This document shows, one piece after another, positions 7,993-17,286 of a DNA stretch of 64,000 nucleotides (position 1 is the stretch's first letter; every line of letters starts with the position of its first letter). This stretch comes from Frankiaceae bacterium (lineage in GTDB: Bacteria; Actinomycetota; Actinomycetes; Mycobacteriales; SCTD01): positions 1-64,000 of the forward strand of contig JAENVS010000034.1 in NCBI GenBank assembly GCA_016650445.1. The letters run 5' to 3'. The notes beneath the pieces are model-generated. The model was not told the origin of the DNA. It saw only the letters and a program-made list of their open reading frames with translations, and did no database searches. The position numbers and the translations under genes were made by a program.

Positions 7993-8637
7993 ATGCGCCT
8001 CGTCCGCCCAGCACTCGTTGCCCTGTCGATCGCCGGCATCGCGATCGCATCCACGGCGTCGGCCGGCGGTCCGGCTGCGCCGAACGCGCTGACGTACAGC
8101 GACCCCGCTGGCGATCACGTCCCGACCGCCGGCGGCAACGACATCCTGTCGGTGACCTACACGACCAGCGGCACCATCGGCCCGAAGGGCAACGGCAAGG
8201 GCGGTGGAAAGGGCAACCAGGCCTACACGCCGAAGGCGCTCGTGGTCACGATGAAGCTCGCCGGTCCGCCCTCTGACGTGCCCGGAACGCTGTACGAGGT
8301 CGACGCGGTGACGTCGGGCTGCGGTGACCTCCTGCTGTACTTCACGCCGGGCGTCGATGGCAGCGGTGGGCTCGTCGACTGCGGCTCAGCACCGGACGAG
8401 CTCGGCAGCACGACGACGTCGCTGGATGTCGAGCCGGAGGTCCAGGGCAGCACGATCACCTGGACCCTCCCGTTCTCCATGCTGCCGAAGGAGGTGTCCG
8501 TCGGCTCGAGGATCAGTGAGTTCGTCGCGTACTCGACGCAGACCGATCCGCTGACCGGTGTTGTCGGGCCGTATCTGTTCACGAGCGACCTGAACTACGA
8601 CAACGCGACGTCGGACGCGACGTACAAGATCGGCTGA
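7993..8637 (+). CDS. Secreted protein with a DPxGD module
   Basis: This 214-residue protein has a signal peptide (MRLVRPALVALSIAGIAIAS, cleavage probably after ASAG). The mature part starts with YSDPAGDHVP, followed by a Gly/Lys-rich insert (GNGKGGGKGN) and a beta-strand-rich region. Two cysteines (in SGCGD and VDCGS) could form a disulfide. The DPxGD opening and the spacing to a strand ending LSVTYTT recur in two other secreted proteins of this window. No enzymatic motif is seen, and I do not recognise the family. ATG 7993 has AGGAG about 9 nt upstream. It lies 60 bp after guaB3, so it may be a separate unit. Confidence 0.6.
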   Translation: MRLVRPALVALSIAGIAIASTASAGGPAAPNALTYSDPAGDHVPTAGGNDILSVTYTTSGTIGPKGNGKGGGKGNQAYTPKALVVTMKLAGPPSDVPGTLYEVDAVTSGCGDLLLYFTPGVDGSGGLVDCGSAPDELGSTTTSLDVEPEVQGSTITWTLPFSMLPKEVSVGSRISEFVAYSTQTDPLTGVVGPYLFTSDLNYDNATSDATYKIG

Positions 8638-8756
8638 CAAGAAACGGACACCGCGGACACTTGAGTCCGTTCGGCAGGAAGTCCCGTGGGCTGCGTCGAA
8701 TCCCCCGGACACCCAGCAGTCCCCCCTTGCGGCGTACCCCGCCATCAGGAGCTCTC

Positions 8757-10622
8757 GTGACCACGTTCTCGTTGCCGCGCCGCGCCATTGTCGGCTCGGT
8801 CCTCGCCGCCAGCCTCATCGGCACCGGCCTCGTCACCGCCTTCGCAGATGACGCCCCTGCCGGGGGATGCCCCGCCTGGACCGACCCCAAGGGCGACTCG
8901 ACGACCGCACAGGAGCCGTCGGGCAATCTCACGGATGCCAACCTCGACATCGTCGCGGCGACGGCGTCGACGACCGCGGACAAGGTGATCGTCACGATCA
9001 CGACCGACGGAATGGCCGCGGGTGCCAGCGACGCCGGCGACGAGTTCGGTCTCGATCTCACCATCGGCGACGCGGACCTCTTCATCGCGGCCGACCGGCA
9101 GGTCGACGACACCTCGACGGCCCACGTCGGCAGCTACGCCGACCCGACGATCTTCGAGGACGCCACGGCCGCGTTCGACGTCAAGGCGAAGACCGTCACG
9201 ATCACCGCCCCCGTCGCGTCCCTCAAGGCTGCGGCCGGTGCCGACGTCGCGGGCAAGCCGGCCACCGCCCTGTCCGCCTACACCGCCAACGCCATTCCCT
9301 TTGCGGAGTTCGGCTTTCTCCTCTACGACGACGCCGAGAGCAAGGCCACACTGACGATTGGCACCGACTGCGCCGGGGGCGCTCCGGCTCCGGCACCCGC
9401 GCCGAGCGCGAGCCCCTCGCCCGAGCCGTCGCCGACCGCAGCCCCCGCGCCGCCGGTGGCCGGTGGTGGCGACCCGTCGAAGCTGCCCACCGCCGACTGC
9501 CTCCTGGCCAAGGACCCGAAGGGCGACGCGCACGTCATCAACGCGAACGTCCCCAACGACCCCGACGTCGACCTGACCGGCCTGACGCTGGGCAGCGACG
9601 CCAAGAACCTCTACGCCTACATCAAGGTCGACAAGCTCGCGGCGGGCCCGCAGATCCACGACGGGCACCGTTTCTACGTGAACTTCACGCACAACAAGCA
9701 CACGTTCACGATGGCCGGCTCGGCCTTCAAGAACGGCGGCAGCGCCCAGTTCAAGGACGGGTTGGCCCAGACCGGCCAGGTCGCGCACGTCACGCAGCTC
9801 GCGGTCGACGGCGTCAGCAACGCGGCGGACCCGGAGCGGGTCACAGGCAACGGCCCCGGCTTCGTCGAGTCGGGCCTGAAGTACGTGTTCGACGAGAAGA
9901 CCAGCACGGTCACGGCGATCCTGCCGATCGCCGACGTCGAGAAGTACGGCAAGGCTCCCGCTGCCGGTGCGGTCCTGACCGGCGTGTACGCCGGGGCCTA
10001 CGGCGACGCCTACGCAGTCGCCCAGCCGGCCGACACCGTCCCGGACGGCGCGACGACGCCGGAGACCAGCAAGGTGACCTACGCGCTCGGCGACAACCAC
10101 TGCTTCGGTGTTCCGACGCCGCCGTTGTCGAGTGTCGGTGCGGTCAAGGCGCAGTACGGCGACATCGCGGCGGTTGCAGCCAAGCTCGTCGACGCGGCCG
10201 GAGCGCCGGTCGCCGGCAAGACCGTCACGTTCGCGCTCGGCGCGTCCAAGGCCACCGCCGTCACAGGTGCCGACGGCATCGCGAAGGGCGCGCTGACCGT
10301 GAAGGACAAGGCGGGCACGCGGAAGCTGACCATCACGGCTGAGGGCGCGACCGCGTCGGTGAGCTTCACGGTGCTGGTCGAGAAGACGGCGCTCAAGGCT
10401 GTGAACAACAAGGGCACGATCAACGCGACCCTGACCGATGACGACAGGAAGCCGGTGACCGGCCAGGTCGTCACGTTCACGTCCGGCAGCAAGAAGGTCA
10501 CGGCCCGCACGGACGCCAAGGGCGTCGCGAAGGCCGCCGGCCTCCCCGCCGGAAACATCAAGGTGACCTACGCCGGAGCCGCGGGGATGTACACCGCGGC
10601 CAGCACGACCACGAAGGCCTGA
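8757..10622 (+). CDS. Large secreted protein: two DPxGD modules plus two Big-like domains
   Basis: This 621-residue exported protein starts at GTG 8757 (AGGAG 6 nt upstream) with a signal peptide (RRAIVGSVLAASLIGTGLV). The first DPxGD module (TDPKGDSTT) spans about residues 38-195. A Pro/Ala/Ser linker follows (about 210-245), then a second module opening KDPKGDAHV. The C-terminus has two consecutive bacterial Ig-like repeats (AAGAPVAGKTVTFAL ... and DDDRKPVTGQVVTFT ...), as in invasin-type Big domains. It has no LPxTG or membrane tail, so it is probably released or non-covalently surface bound. The role is unknown. Together with the 7993 gene it looks like a locally expanded family. Confidence 0.65.
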   Translation: MTTFSLPRRAIVGSVLAASLIGTGLVTAFADDAPAGGCPAWTDPKGDSTTAQEPSGNLTDANLDIVAATASTTADKVIVTITTDGMAAGASDAGDEFGLDLTIGDADLFIAADRQVDDTSTAHVGSYADPTIFEDATAAFDVKAKTVTITAPVASLKAAAGADVAGKPATALSAYTANAIPFAEFGFLLYDDAESKATLTIGTDCAGGAPAPAPAPSASPSPEPSPTAAPAPPVAGGGDPSKLPTADCLLAKDPKGDAHVINANVPNDPDVDLTGLTLGSDAKNLYAYIKVDKLAAGPQIHDGHRFYVNFTHNKHTFTMAGSAFKNGGSAQFKDGLAQTGQVAHVTQLAVDGVSNAADPERVTGNGPGFVESGLKYVFDEKTSTVTAILPIADVEKYGKAPAAGAVLTGVYAGAYGDAYAVAQPADTVPDGATTPETSKVTYALGDNHCFGVPTPPLSSVGAVKAQYGDIAAVAAKLVDAAGAPVAGKTVTFALGASKATAVTGADGIAKGALTVKDKAGTRKLTITAEGATASVSFTVLVEKTALKAVNNKGTINATLTDDDRKPVTGQVVTFTSGSKKVTARTDAKGVAKAAGLPAGNIKVTYAGAAGMYTAASTTTKA

Positions 10623-10637
10623 CGGACGGCTCCACTA

Positions 10638-10667
10638 CCGGCGCGGCAGGACTCACTGCCGCGCCGG
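10638..10667. terminator. Bidirectional terminator hairpin
   Basis: A perfect 12-bp stem, CCGGCGCGGCAG (10638-10649) with CTGCCGCGCCGG (10656-10667), encloses a 6-nt loop. It sits between the stop of the secreted protein gene and the stop of the convergent GNAT gene. There is no T-tract, which is common for actinobacterial terminators. Confidence 0.7.
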
Positions 10668-10687
10668 CGAACCTGCCGGTGAGCGCG

Positions 10688-11425
10688 TCAGTCCGGCACC
10701 CAGATCCGCATCGGCGTCGCGTCGACGAACCCGAGTGACGCGTACACGGCATAGCCCAGCTCGCTCGGGTTGAGATACGCGAGGTCGCACCCTGCGCCGC
10801 GGGCGTTGTCCAGGCACATCGCCGTCAACGCCGTACCGATCCCGCGCCGCCGCCACGCCTCACGGACCGCAACGCCGTAGATCGCGACGACCCCGTCCAT
10901 CCGTACGGCGGTCGCGCAGCCGACCGGCTCGACCCCGTCGTACGCCGTGATCGTGGTCTGCGGGGGAGTCGCGGCAGGCCCCACCGTTGGGGTGACGAAG
11001 GCGAGCGCCACGTCATAGGGATCGCCGAACGCCTCGCTCTGCACCCGCGCCACGTCGGCTGCCGGCGCCCGGTCCGTGACGGTGAACCCCGCGGGCACGA
11101 CCGACGTCACAGGGGACTCGAGGCGCCGCAGCATCATCCGCTGGTCGGCCGCGTAGCTCAGACCGGGCGGCACGAGCTCGAGCTCGGCCGGCACGAGCAG
11201 TCCCCACGGCTTGCGCCGCTCCTGGAACCACTCCGCGACCAGCGGCACGACCGGCCCGAGATCGGTCGCCCGCGTGACGTGCGCGCCGTTCCAGTGCCGC
11301 GGCGCGAGCCCGGTGGTGTGCAGCTGGACGCCGTCGATCTGCGTCCACTCGCCGGCCGGTCGGACGCTGACGTCCTCACGCCAGAAGCGGAACGTCGCGG
11401 CGCGCTGACGGGCCAGGTCGTCCAC
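10688..11425 (-). CDS. GNAT-family N-acetyltransferase
   Basis: This 245-residue protein has the GNAT acetyl-CoA motif at its C-terminal half ([19 protein letters not shown]) followed by YAVYASLGF, the usual beta-strand and helix near the CoA pyrophosphate. The N-terminal half is a second, degenerate domain of similar size, suggesting a tandem-GNAT layout. The acceptor substrate cannot be predicted. The GTG at 11425 is chosen because longer reading frames would run into the guaA promoter and start. It is divergent from guaA, with 31 bp between start codons, so the two promoters overlap. Confidence 0.75.
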   Translation of the reverse strand: MDDLARQRAATFRFWREDVSVRPAGEWTQIDGVQLHTTGLAPRHWNGAHVTRATDLGPVVPLVAEWFQERRKPWGLLVPAELELVPPGLSYAADQRMMLRRLESPVTSVVPAGFTVTDRAPAADVARVQSEAFGDPYDVALAFVTPTVGPAATPPQTTITAYDGVEPVGCATAVRMDGVVAIYGVAVREAWRRRGIGTALTAMCLDNARGAGCDLAYLNPSELGYAVYASLGFVDATPMRIWVPD

Positions 11426-11443
11426 GCGGCCATGCTGCCGTAA

Positions 11444-11449
11444 TACGCT
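11444..11449 (+). promoter_or_regulatory. -10 element (TACGCT) of guaA
   Basis: TACGCT lies 7 nt upstream of the guaA GTG at 11457, compatible with a leaderless transcript. The divergent GNAT start is only 19 nt to the left. Confidence 0.4.
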
Positions 11450-11456
11450 GTCGAAG

Positions 11457-13010
<1,554 letters not shown>

Positions 13011-13018
13011 GCCCGCCG

Positions 13019-13035
13019 TTATCCGATGGGATAAT
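13019..13035. promoter_or_regulatory. Inverted repeat overlapping a -10 element of the HTH/nucleotidyltransferase pair
   Basis: TTATCC (13019-13024) and GGATAA (13029-13034) form a perfect 6-bp inverted repeat with a 4-nt spacer. The right arm contains GATAAT (13030-13035), a good -10 hexamer 8 nt before the ATG at 13044. An operator covering the -10 box would allow autorepression by the HTH protein, as in toxin-antitoxin operons. Confidence 0.55.
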
Positions 13036-13043
13036 CTCCGTGC

Positions 13044-13373
13044 ATGGAAGACGCTGACCAGGTCGCTCGCACGCTGCTGCTGCGCGCGCGGCGACGGCGC
13101 CAGTGGTCCCAGGCGGAGCTGGCCCGGCGGGCCGGCCTGCCACCCAGCCAGCTCTGCGCCTATGAGACGGGGGCCAAGCAGCCCGCGGTCGCCACGTTGG
13201 CGAGGATCCTGGCCGTCGCGGGCGTGGACCTCGCCAGCGCCGGCACCACCTCGGAGCGCGAACGTCAGGCCCGCGAGCTCGAGGACGTGCTAGGGCTGGT
13301 CGACGCCATGCAGGTCAGACCTCCGTCGGAGCGGCCTCGGTTCGGGCCGTTCAAGCAGCTCATCTCGCCGTGA
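13044..13373 (+). CDS. XRE-family helix-turn-helix protein (putative antitoxin)
   Basis: This 109-residue protein has a HTH_3 domain at about residues 8-65 (RRRRQWSQAELARRAGLP, then LCAYETGAKQPAVATLARIL). Its C-terminal tail ends RPRFGPFKQLISP. It is likely a DNA-binding autorepressor. The stop overlaps the GTG of the nucleotidyltransferase-like gene (GTGA), and a palindrome covers its -10 element. Small HTH genes coupled to AbiEii/MNT-like nucleotidyltransferases form type IV-like toxin-antitoxin pairs in many bacteria. That role is inferred here from context. Confidence 0.75.
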   Translation: MEDADQVARTLLLRARRRRQWSQAELARRAGLPPSQLCAYETGAKQPAVATLARILAVAGVDLASAGTTSERERQARELEDVLGLVDAMQVRPPSERPRFGPFKQLISP

Positions 13374-13933
13374 GCGTCGCACCCACCTTCGTCGAGAAGA
13401 TCGTGCTGGTGCACCGGCGGCTTGCCGATGCAGACGTTCCACACGCCTTCGGGGGTGCGATCGCGCTCGGCTTCCACATCGAGTCCCCGCGCGCCACGGC
13501 CGACATCGACGTCAACATCGCCATGTCCACCGACCGCGCCCGCACGGCTCTGGCGGGTCTGCCACCTGAGGTGGGTTGGGGCGACGCTGACATCACGGCG
13601 GTCGAGAGGGACGGCCAGGTCCGCCTGTTCTGGGACCGCACGCCCGTGGATCTGTTCTTCCCACAGCACGTGCTGCATGACGTGGTCGCGGCACGGGTGC
13701 TGACAGTCGCCTTCGGCGGCACGTGGATCCCCATCATCAGCGCCACCGACCTCACGATCTTCAAAGCGCTGTTCGCCCGCCCTCGCGACTGGGTCGACAT
13801 CGAGGCAATGCTCGAGTACGGCGAGGTGGATCGGCGAGAGGTGCAGCGTTGGCTTGTCCGACTGCTCGGTGACGACGATGCGCGGATCGCTCGCTGGAGC
13901 TCCCTGTCGTCAGGGCCATCGCCGGGACACTGA
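13370..13933 (+). CDS. Nucleotidyltransferase-fold protein (putative toxin partner)
   Basis: The 187-residue protein contains the nucleotidyltransferase signature GGAIALGFH followed by TADIDVNI (residues about 28-50). This corresponds to the GG..A....R.T.DID pattern of AbiEii-like and related minimal nucleotidyltransferases. The later part reads WIPIISATDLTIFKALFARPRDWVDI, also typical of the family, where a Lys and an acidic helix follow the core. A substrate cannot be assigned. Known relatives modify tRNA or partner proteins. The GTG start overlaps the upstream HTH gene by 4 bp, making a compact two-gene module. Confidence 0.7.
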   Translation: MSVAPTFVEKIVLVHRRLADADVPHAFGGAIALGFHIESPRATADIDVNIAMSTDRARTALAGLPPEVGWGDADITAVERDGQVRLFWDRTPVDLFFPQHVLHDVVAARVLTVAFGGTWIPIISATDLTIFKALFARPRDWVDIEAMLEYGEVDRREVQRWLVRLLGDDDARIARWSSLSSGPSPGH

Positions 13934-14014
13934 AGGAGAGGTCGTCGCAGCGCCGGTGGCACGGCGCGCAGAATGAAGGACGAGCACCGCGCCCCCGCAC
14001 CCTCTGGAGTCCGC

Positions 14015-15625
14015 ATGCCACGCCCAGCCGTTGCCGTCCCCGCTGGACTGGCCTGCCTCGCTGTCGCCCTCGTCGCCATCGCCGGTGCCTCCGTCGCCGC
14101 GGACGCGCCGTCGCCGCCGTCCACCCCGCGCGCCGTGTGCGGGCCGGGCTCGATCCCGGAGCCCGGCATCCAGGGACGGGTGCCGGCCGACGACGTGGCC
14201 AAGGGCGGCGCGGCGAAGGGCTACCTCTGCAACGTGGAAGTTCTGGGGACCGAGGGGAAGACGGCGGGCTTCAAGGTCGAGCGGTACGTCGACCCGGCCG
14301 GGCACGAGTGCGCCTTCTACGACTCGACCGCGGTCTTCCCGACGGACGCCGCCCAAAGCCCCGCCGGCGTCGGCGTGCTGGACATGTCGAACCCACGCCA
14401 GCCGAAGCGGACGGCGACCCTCACCAGCCCCGCGATGCTCACGCCGCACGAGTCGCTGCTCGTGAACGCGAAGCGCGGCCTGCTCGTCGCGGTCTCGGGC
14501 AACCTGGCCACCGAGCCCGGCATCCTGGACGTGTACGACGTCAAGACGGACTGCCGCACCCCCATCCGGCGCTCCTCGACCCCGTTCGGTGTGCTGGGCC
14601 ACGAGAGCGGGTTCGCGCCGGACGGGAAGACCTACTACTCGACGTCTCTCGGGGGCGGCACGCTCGCCGCGATAGACCTGACGGACCCGGCTGCCCCGAG
14701 CCTGCTGTACGTGGGCAACTTCGACACCCATGCCGTCACGATCAGCGACGACGGCAACCGGGCGTACCTGGCGGCGGGAGCCGGGTTCCCCCGCAACGAG
14801 GTCGGGCTCGGCGGGCCGGTCGACGGGCTCATCGTGCTCGATGTGAGCGAGATCCAGGCGCGCAAGGCCAACCCGGTCATCCGTCAGGTGTCCAGCCTCA
14901 CCTGGCCGATCGTGACGATCCCGCAGGCCGCGCTGCCCATCACCATCAAGGGGCGGCCTTACCTGTTCGAGGTCGACGAGTTCGCCTACGACGACAGCTT
15001 CCGCATCCAGTCCAACGGACCGCGCGTGGGTGCCGCCCGCATCATCGACATCGCGGACGAGAAGGCGCCGCGGATCGTGTCCGACGTGCGGCTGGCGGTG
15101 CACCAGCGGGAGGTCCGGCCGATGCTGGCGAACGACCCCGGCGCGACCGAGTCCGGCGCCGGCTACGCGGGGCACTACTGCAACGTGCCCCGCCGCAACG
15201 ACCCGCAGATCGTGGCCTGCGGCTTCCTCGCATCAGGGCTGCGCGTGTTCGACATCCGCGACCCGGTCAAGCCGAAGGAGATCGCGTACTACGTCGCCCC
15301 GGTCCAGCCCGGTGGCCCGGCCAACCTCTCCTACGCCAGCCCGGCCTTCGCCCCCGAGCGCAACGAGGTCTGGTACTCCGACGCGGACCGTGGGTTCATC
15401 GCACTGCGGCTGACGAATGGCGCCTGGCCAGTGGCGGGGCCGTCGGCCGCAGCCCCGCCCGCTCGTGCTCCCCGCACTGCCCCGACCAGGCCGGCTGGCG
15501 GGGGCGGAAGTCTTCCGACCACCGGGCTGGGGGCCCCGGTCGGTGCCGCCGCTGCGCTGCTCCTCGCGATGGCTCTGGTGGTCCGGCGCAGGGCAGGAAG
15601 CCGGGCGCGGAGCGCGAACACCTAA
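14015..15625 (+). CDS. LPxTG-anchored surface protein with LVIVD/beta-propeller-like repeats
   Basis: This 536-residue exported protein starts at ATG 14015 (GGAG 5 nt upstream) with a signal peptide (AVPAGLACLAVALVAIAGASVA). The body has repeated strand motifs of the LVIVD type (VGVLDMSNPRQPKRTATL, AAIDLTDPAAPSLLYVGNF, LRVFDIRDPVKPKEIAYY), which suggest a beta-propeller. Cys pairs may form disulfides. A Pro/Ala/Arg spacer leads to LPTTG, a hydrophobic stretch and Arg residues, a complete cell-wall sorting signal. A paralogue without the anchor is at 40988-42421. The function is unknown. The fold often serves in protein-protein or ligand binding. Confidence 0.8.
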   Translation: MPRPAVAVPAGLACLAVALVAIAGASVAADAPSPPSTPRAVCGPGSIPEPGIQGRVPADDVAKGGAAKGYLCNVEVLGTEGKTAGFKVERYVDPAGHECAFYDSTAVFPTDAAQSPAGVGVLDMSNPRQPKRTATLTSPAMLTPHESLLVNAKRGLLVAVSGNLATEPGILDVYDVKTDCRTPIRRSSTPFGVLGHESGFAPDGKTYYSTSLGGGTLAAIDLTDPAAPSLLYVGNFDTHAVTISDDGNRAYLAAGAGFPRNEVGLGGPVDGLIVLDVSEIQARKANPVIRQVSSLTWPIVTIPQAALPITIKGRPYLFEVDEFAYDDSFRIQSNGPRVGAARIIDIADEKAPRIVSDVRLAVHQREVRPMLANDPGATESGAGYAGHYCNVPRRNDPQIVACGFLASGLRVFDIRDPVKPKEIAYYVAPVQPGGPANLSYASPAFAPERNEVWYSDADRGFIALRLTNGAWPVAGPSAAAPPARAPRTAPTRPAGGGGSLPTTGLGAPVGAAAALLLAMALVVRRRAGSRARSANT

Positions 15626-15651
15626 GGGCAGTCCATCCCGAGGAGCCCCGA

Positions 15652-16614
15652 GTGCGTTCGAAGAGTGCTGTCGTGATGTTGGCTGCAGCCGTGCTGCTGC
15701 CGGTCCTCGGCCATGCGGCCGTTGCTGCGCCGGCCGCGAAGGGGCCCAAGACCCTGCGGGACTACCCGACTCCGGCGGTCTCGGGCAAGCAGATGCTCGA
15801 CGGAGTCGACTCCTTCGCGTCCGCGCACCCGCTGCGCATCACGGGTACGCCGGTGCAGCTCGCCGCGGCGGACGCCATCGCGACAGAGGCGCGGTCGCTC
15901 GGCTACACGGTGGCCATGCAGTCCTACAAGGGAGCGCTCACCGCCGTCACGGCGACCAAGCTCGGCGCGACGCGCCCCGGCGAGGTCATCGTCTTCGGCG
16001 GCCACTTCGACAGCATGGTCGGGACCATCTACGGCACCTACGACAACGCCACTGGGGTTCGCACGGTCATGGACCTGGCGCGATCGTTCGCCAAGGTCAA
16101 GACGCACCGCACGATGGTCTTCGCCTGGTACAACGGCGAGGAGGAAGGTGCCCTCGCGTCCGAGGAGATGGCCAACGACTACAAGGCCCGCGGCGTCAAG
16201 GTGACGGCGTACCTCGGTTTCGACATGGTGGGCATCGCCTACCCCGTCGGTGGGACGCGCACGGACAAGAACTGCCTGTGCATGTGGCGTGGCGCTCGCG
16301 ACGAGGCGTTCGACCAGCTGCTCGCCGACGTCAACTACGGGTTCCTGCGCTTCCCGCGAGGTCGGCAGACCGTCAGCATCGAGGGGCGTAACGTCCGCAA
16401 CTCCGACGAGGCGTCCTGGGCCGCCGCGGGCTACCCCACGCTTCGGTGGGCCGGCCTGCGCAAGGCGGCTGACTACCCGGAGTACCACCTGCCCAACGAC
16501 AACCTCGCCACGATGGTGAGCGTCGCCGGCGGTCGCTCGTTCGTGGAAGCGGGTCTGCGCAACACCTTGCTGTCGGCGTACTACACGGCCGCCGCGCTTG
16601 ACCTGCGGGCCTGA
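15652..16614 (+). CDS. Secreted M28-family zinc aminopeptidase
   Basis: The 320-residue protein starts at GTG 15652 (AGGAG 6 nt upstream) with a signal peptide (AVVMLAAAVLLPVLGHAAVAA). The M28 zinc ligands and catalytic residues are all recognisable: His118 and Asp120 in GGHFDS, Asp131 in YDNATG, Glu163/Glu164 in NGEEEG, Asp191 in GFDMVG and His279 in EYHLPNDN. It should remove N-terminal residues from peptides outside the cell. It lies 26 bp after the LPTTG protein gene and is probably cotranscribed with it. Confidence 0.87.
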   Translation: MRSKSAVVMLAAAVLLPVLGHAAVAAPAAKGPKTLRDYPTPAVSGKQMLDGVDSFASAHPLRITGTPVQLAAADAIATEARSLGYTVAMQSYKGALTAVTATKLGATRPGEVIVFGGHFDSMVGTIYGTYDNATGVRTVMDLARSFAKVKTHRTMVFAWYNGEEEGALASEEMANDYKARGVKVTAYLGFDMVGIAYPVGGTRTDKNCLCMWRGARDEAFDQLLADVNYGFLRFPRGRQTVSIEGRNVRNSDEASWAAAGYPTLRWAGLRKAADYPEYHLPNDNLATMVSVAGGRSFVEAGLRNTLLSAYYTAAALDLRA

Positions 16615-16623
16615 CCGGCGCGT

Positions 16624-17163
16624 GCCCGTAGCTCGCCGGCCCTCCCTCGTCGTCCTGCTCGTCGGTCACACCAACAGCCGCATCGCGCTCGCCCTGCCGC
16701 CGGGGTTCACCCCCAAGAGCTGCCGGTCGCCGATCGGGTGGCGCTGCGCGACCGCCGACAAGGGCTTCTCCTGGGAGCGGGTCACCGGCCTGGTCGCGGC
16801 CGAGGACTTCGACCTGACGATGCAGGTCGCCGCCGGGCACCTACCTGCTGCCGCTGTCGCAGACGTACGACGACAACGAGACCCGCACCTTCACCAGCCC
16901 CCGGCAGCCGCGACGAGGCGCCGCTGTTCACGGTCAGCGGCGCATCCGCAGCTCCCGCGGCCACGTCGACGACCGCGCCCGGCTCCTCTGCCGCGCCGGC
17001 GGGCGCGGACCGCGGGCTCGCTGCGCTGCCGACCGGCCGTCGCCTCGAGCCGGCCTCCTCGGAGGGTGGGCCGGCGGCGCTGCTGGCACTTGGCTTCGTC
17101 GGCCTCACCGTCCTGGCGGGGGCCGTGCTCGTCGTCCGCGGCCGACCGGCTGTTCGCGGGTGA
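16624..17163 (+). pseudogene. YcnI-like (DUF1775) protein remnant, N-terminally truncated, two frameshifts
   Basis: Three frames must be joined to read a YcnI-like protein. The first (to about 16836) gives HTNSRIALALPPGF ... GWRCATADKGFSWERV ... LTMQVAAG. The second (16839-16900) gives TYLLPLSQTYDDNETRTFTSP. The third (to TGA 17161-17163) gives DEAPLFTVSG, a Pro/Ala/Thr linker and a C-terminal membrane helix with Arg. These match the end of the DUF1775 copper-associated domain and its tail. The usual signal peptide and the histidine that starts the mature protein are absent. The gene is decayed, or less likely hit by two assembly errors. No intact gene occupies these 550 bp. Confidence 0.65.
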
Positions 17164-17286
17164 GGAGCCCTAGCGGCACGTCGTTCTGGATGGCAATGTC
17201 CGCTTTTGGGTGTTACACCTCCCTGGCATGAAGGGGGCAAACGCGTCATTCTGGGTGCCAACCCAGCTGACCGGAGTCCTTCACCC

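Noticed and set aside
8654-8669. CGGAC/GTCCG hairpin between the two DPxGD protein genes
   Set aside because: Only a 5-bp stem with a 6-nt loop, expected by chance in GC-rich DNA.
17210-17218. GTGTTACAC palindrome upstream of the large surface protein
   Set aside because: A single 9-bp odd palindrome with no second copy or clear promoter next to it; too weak to call an operator.
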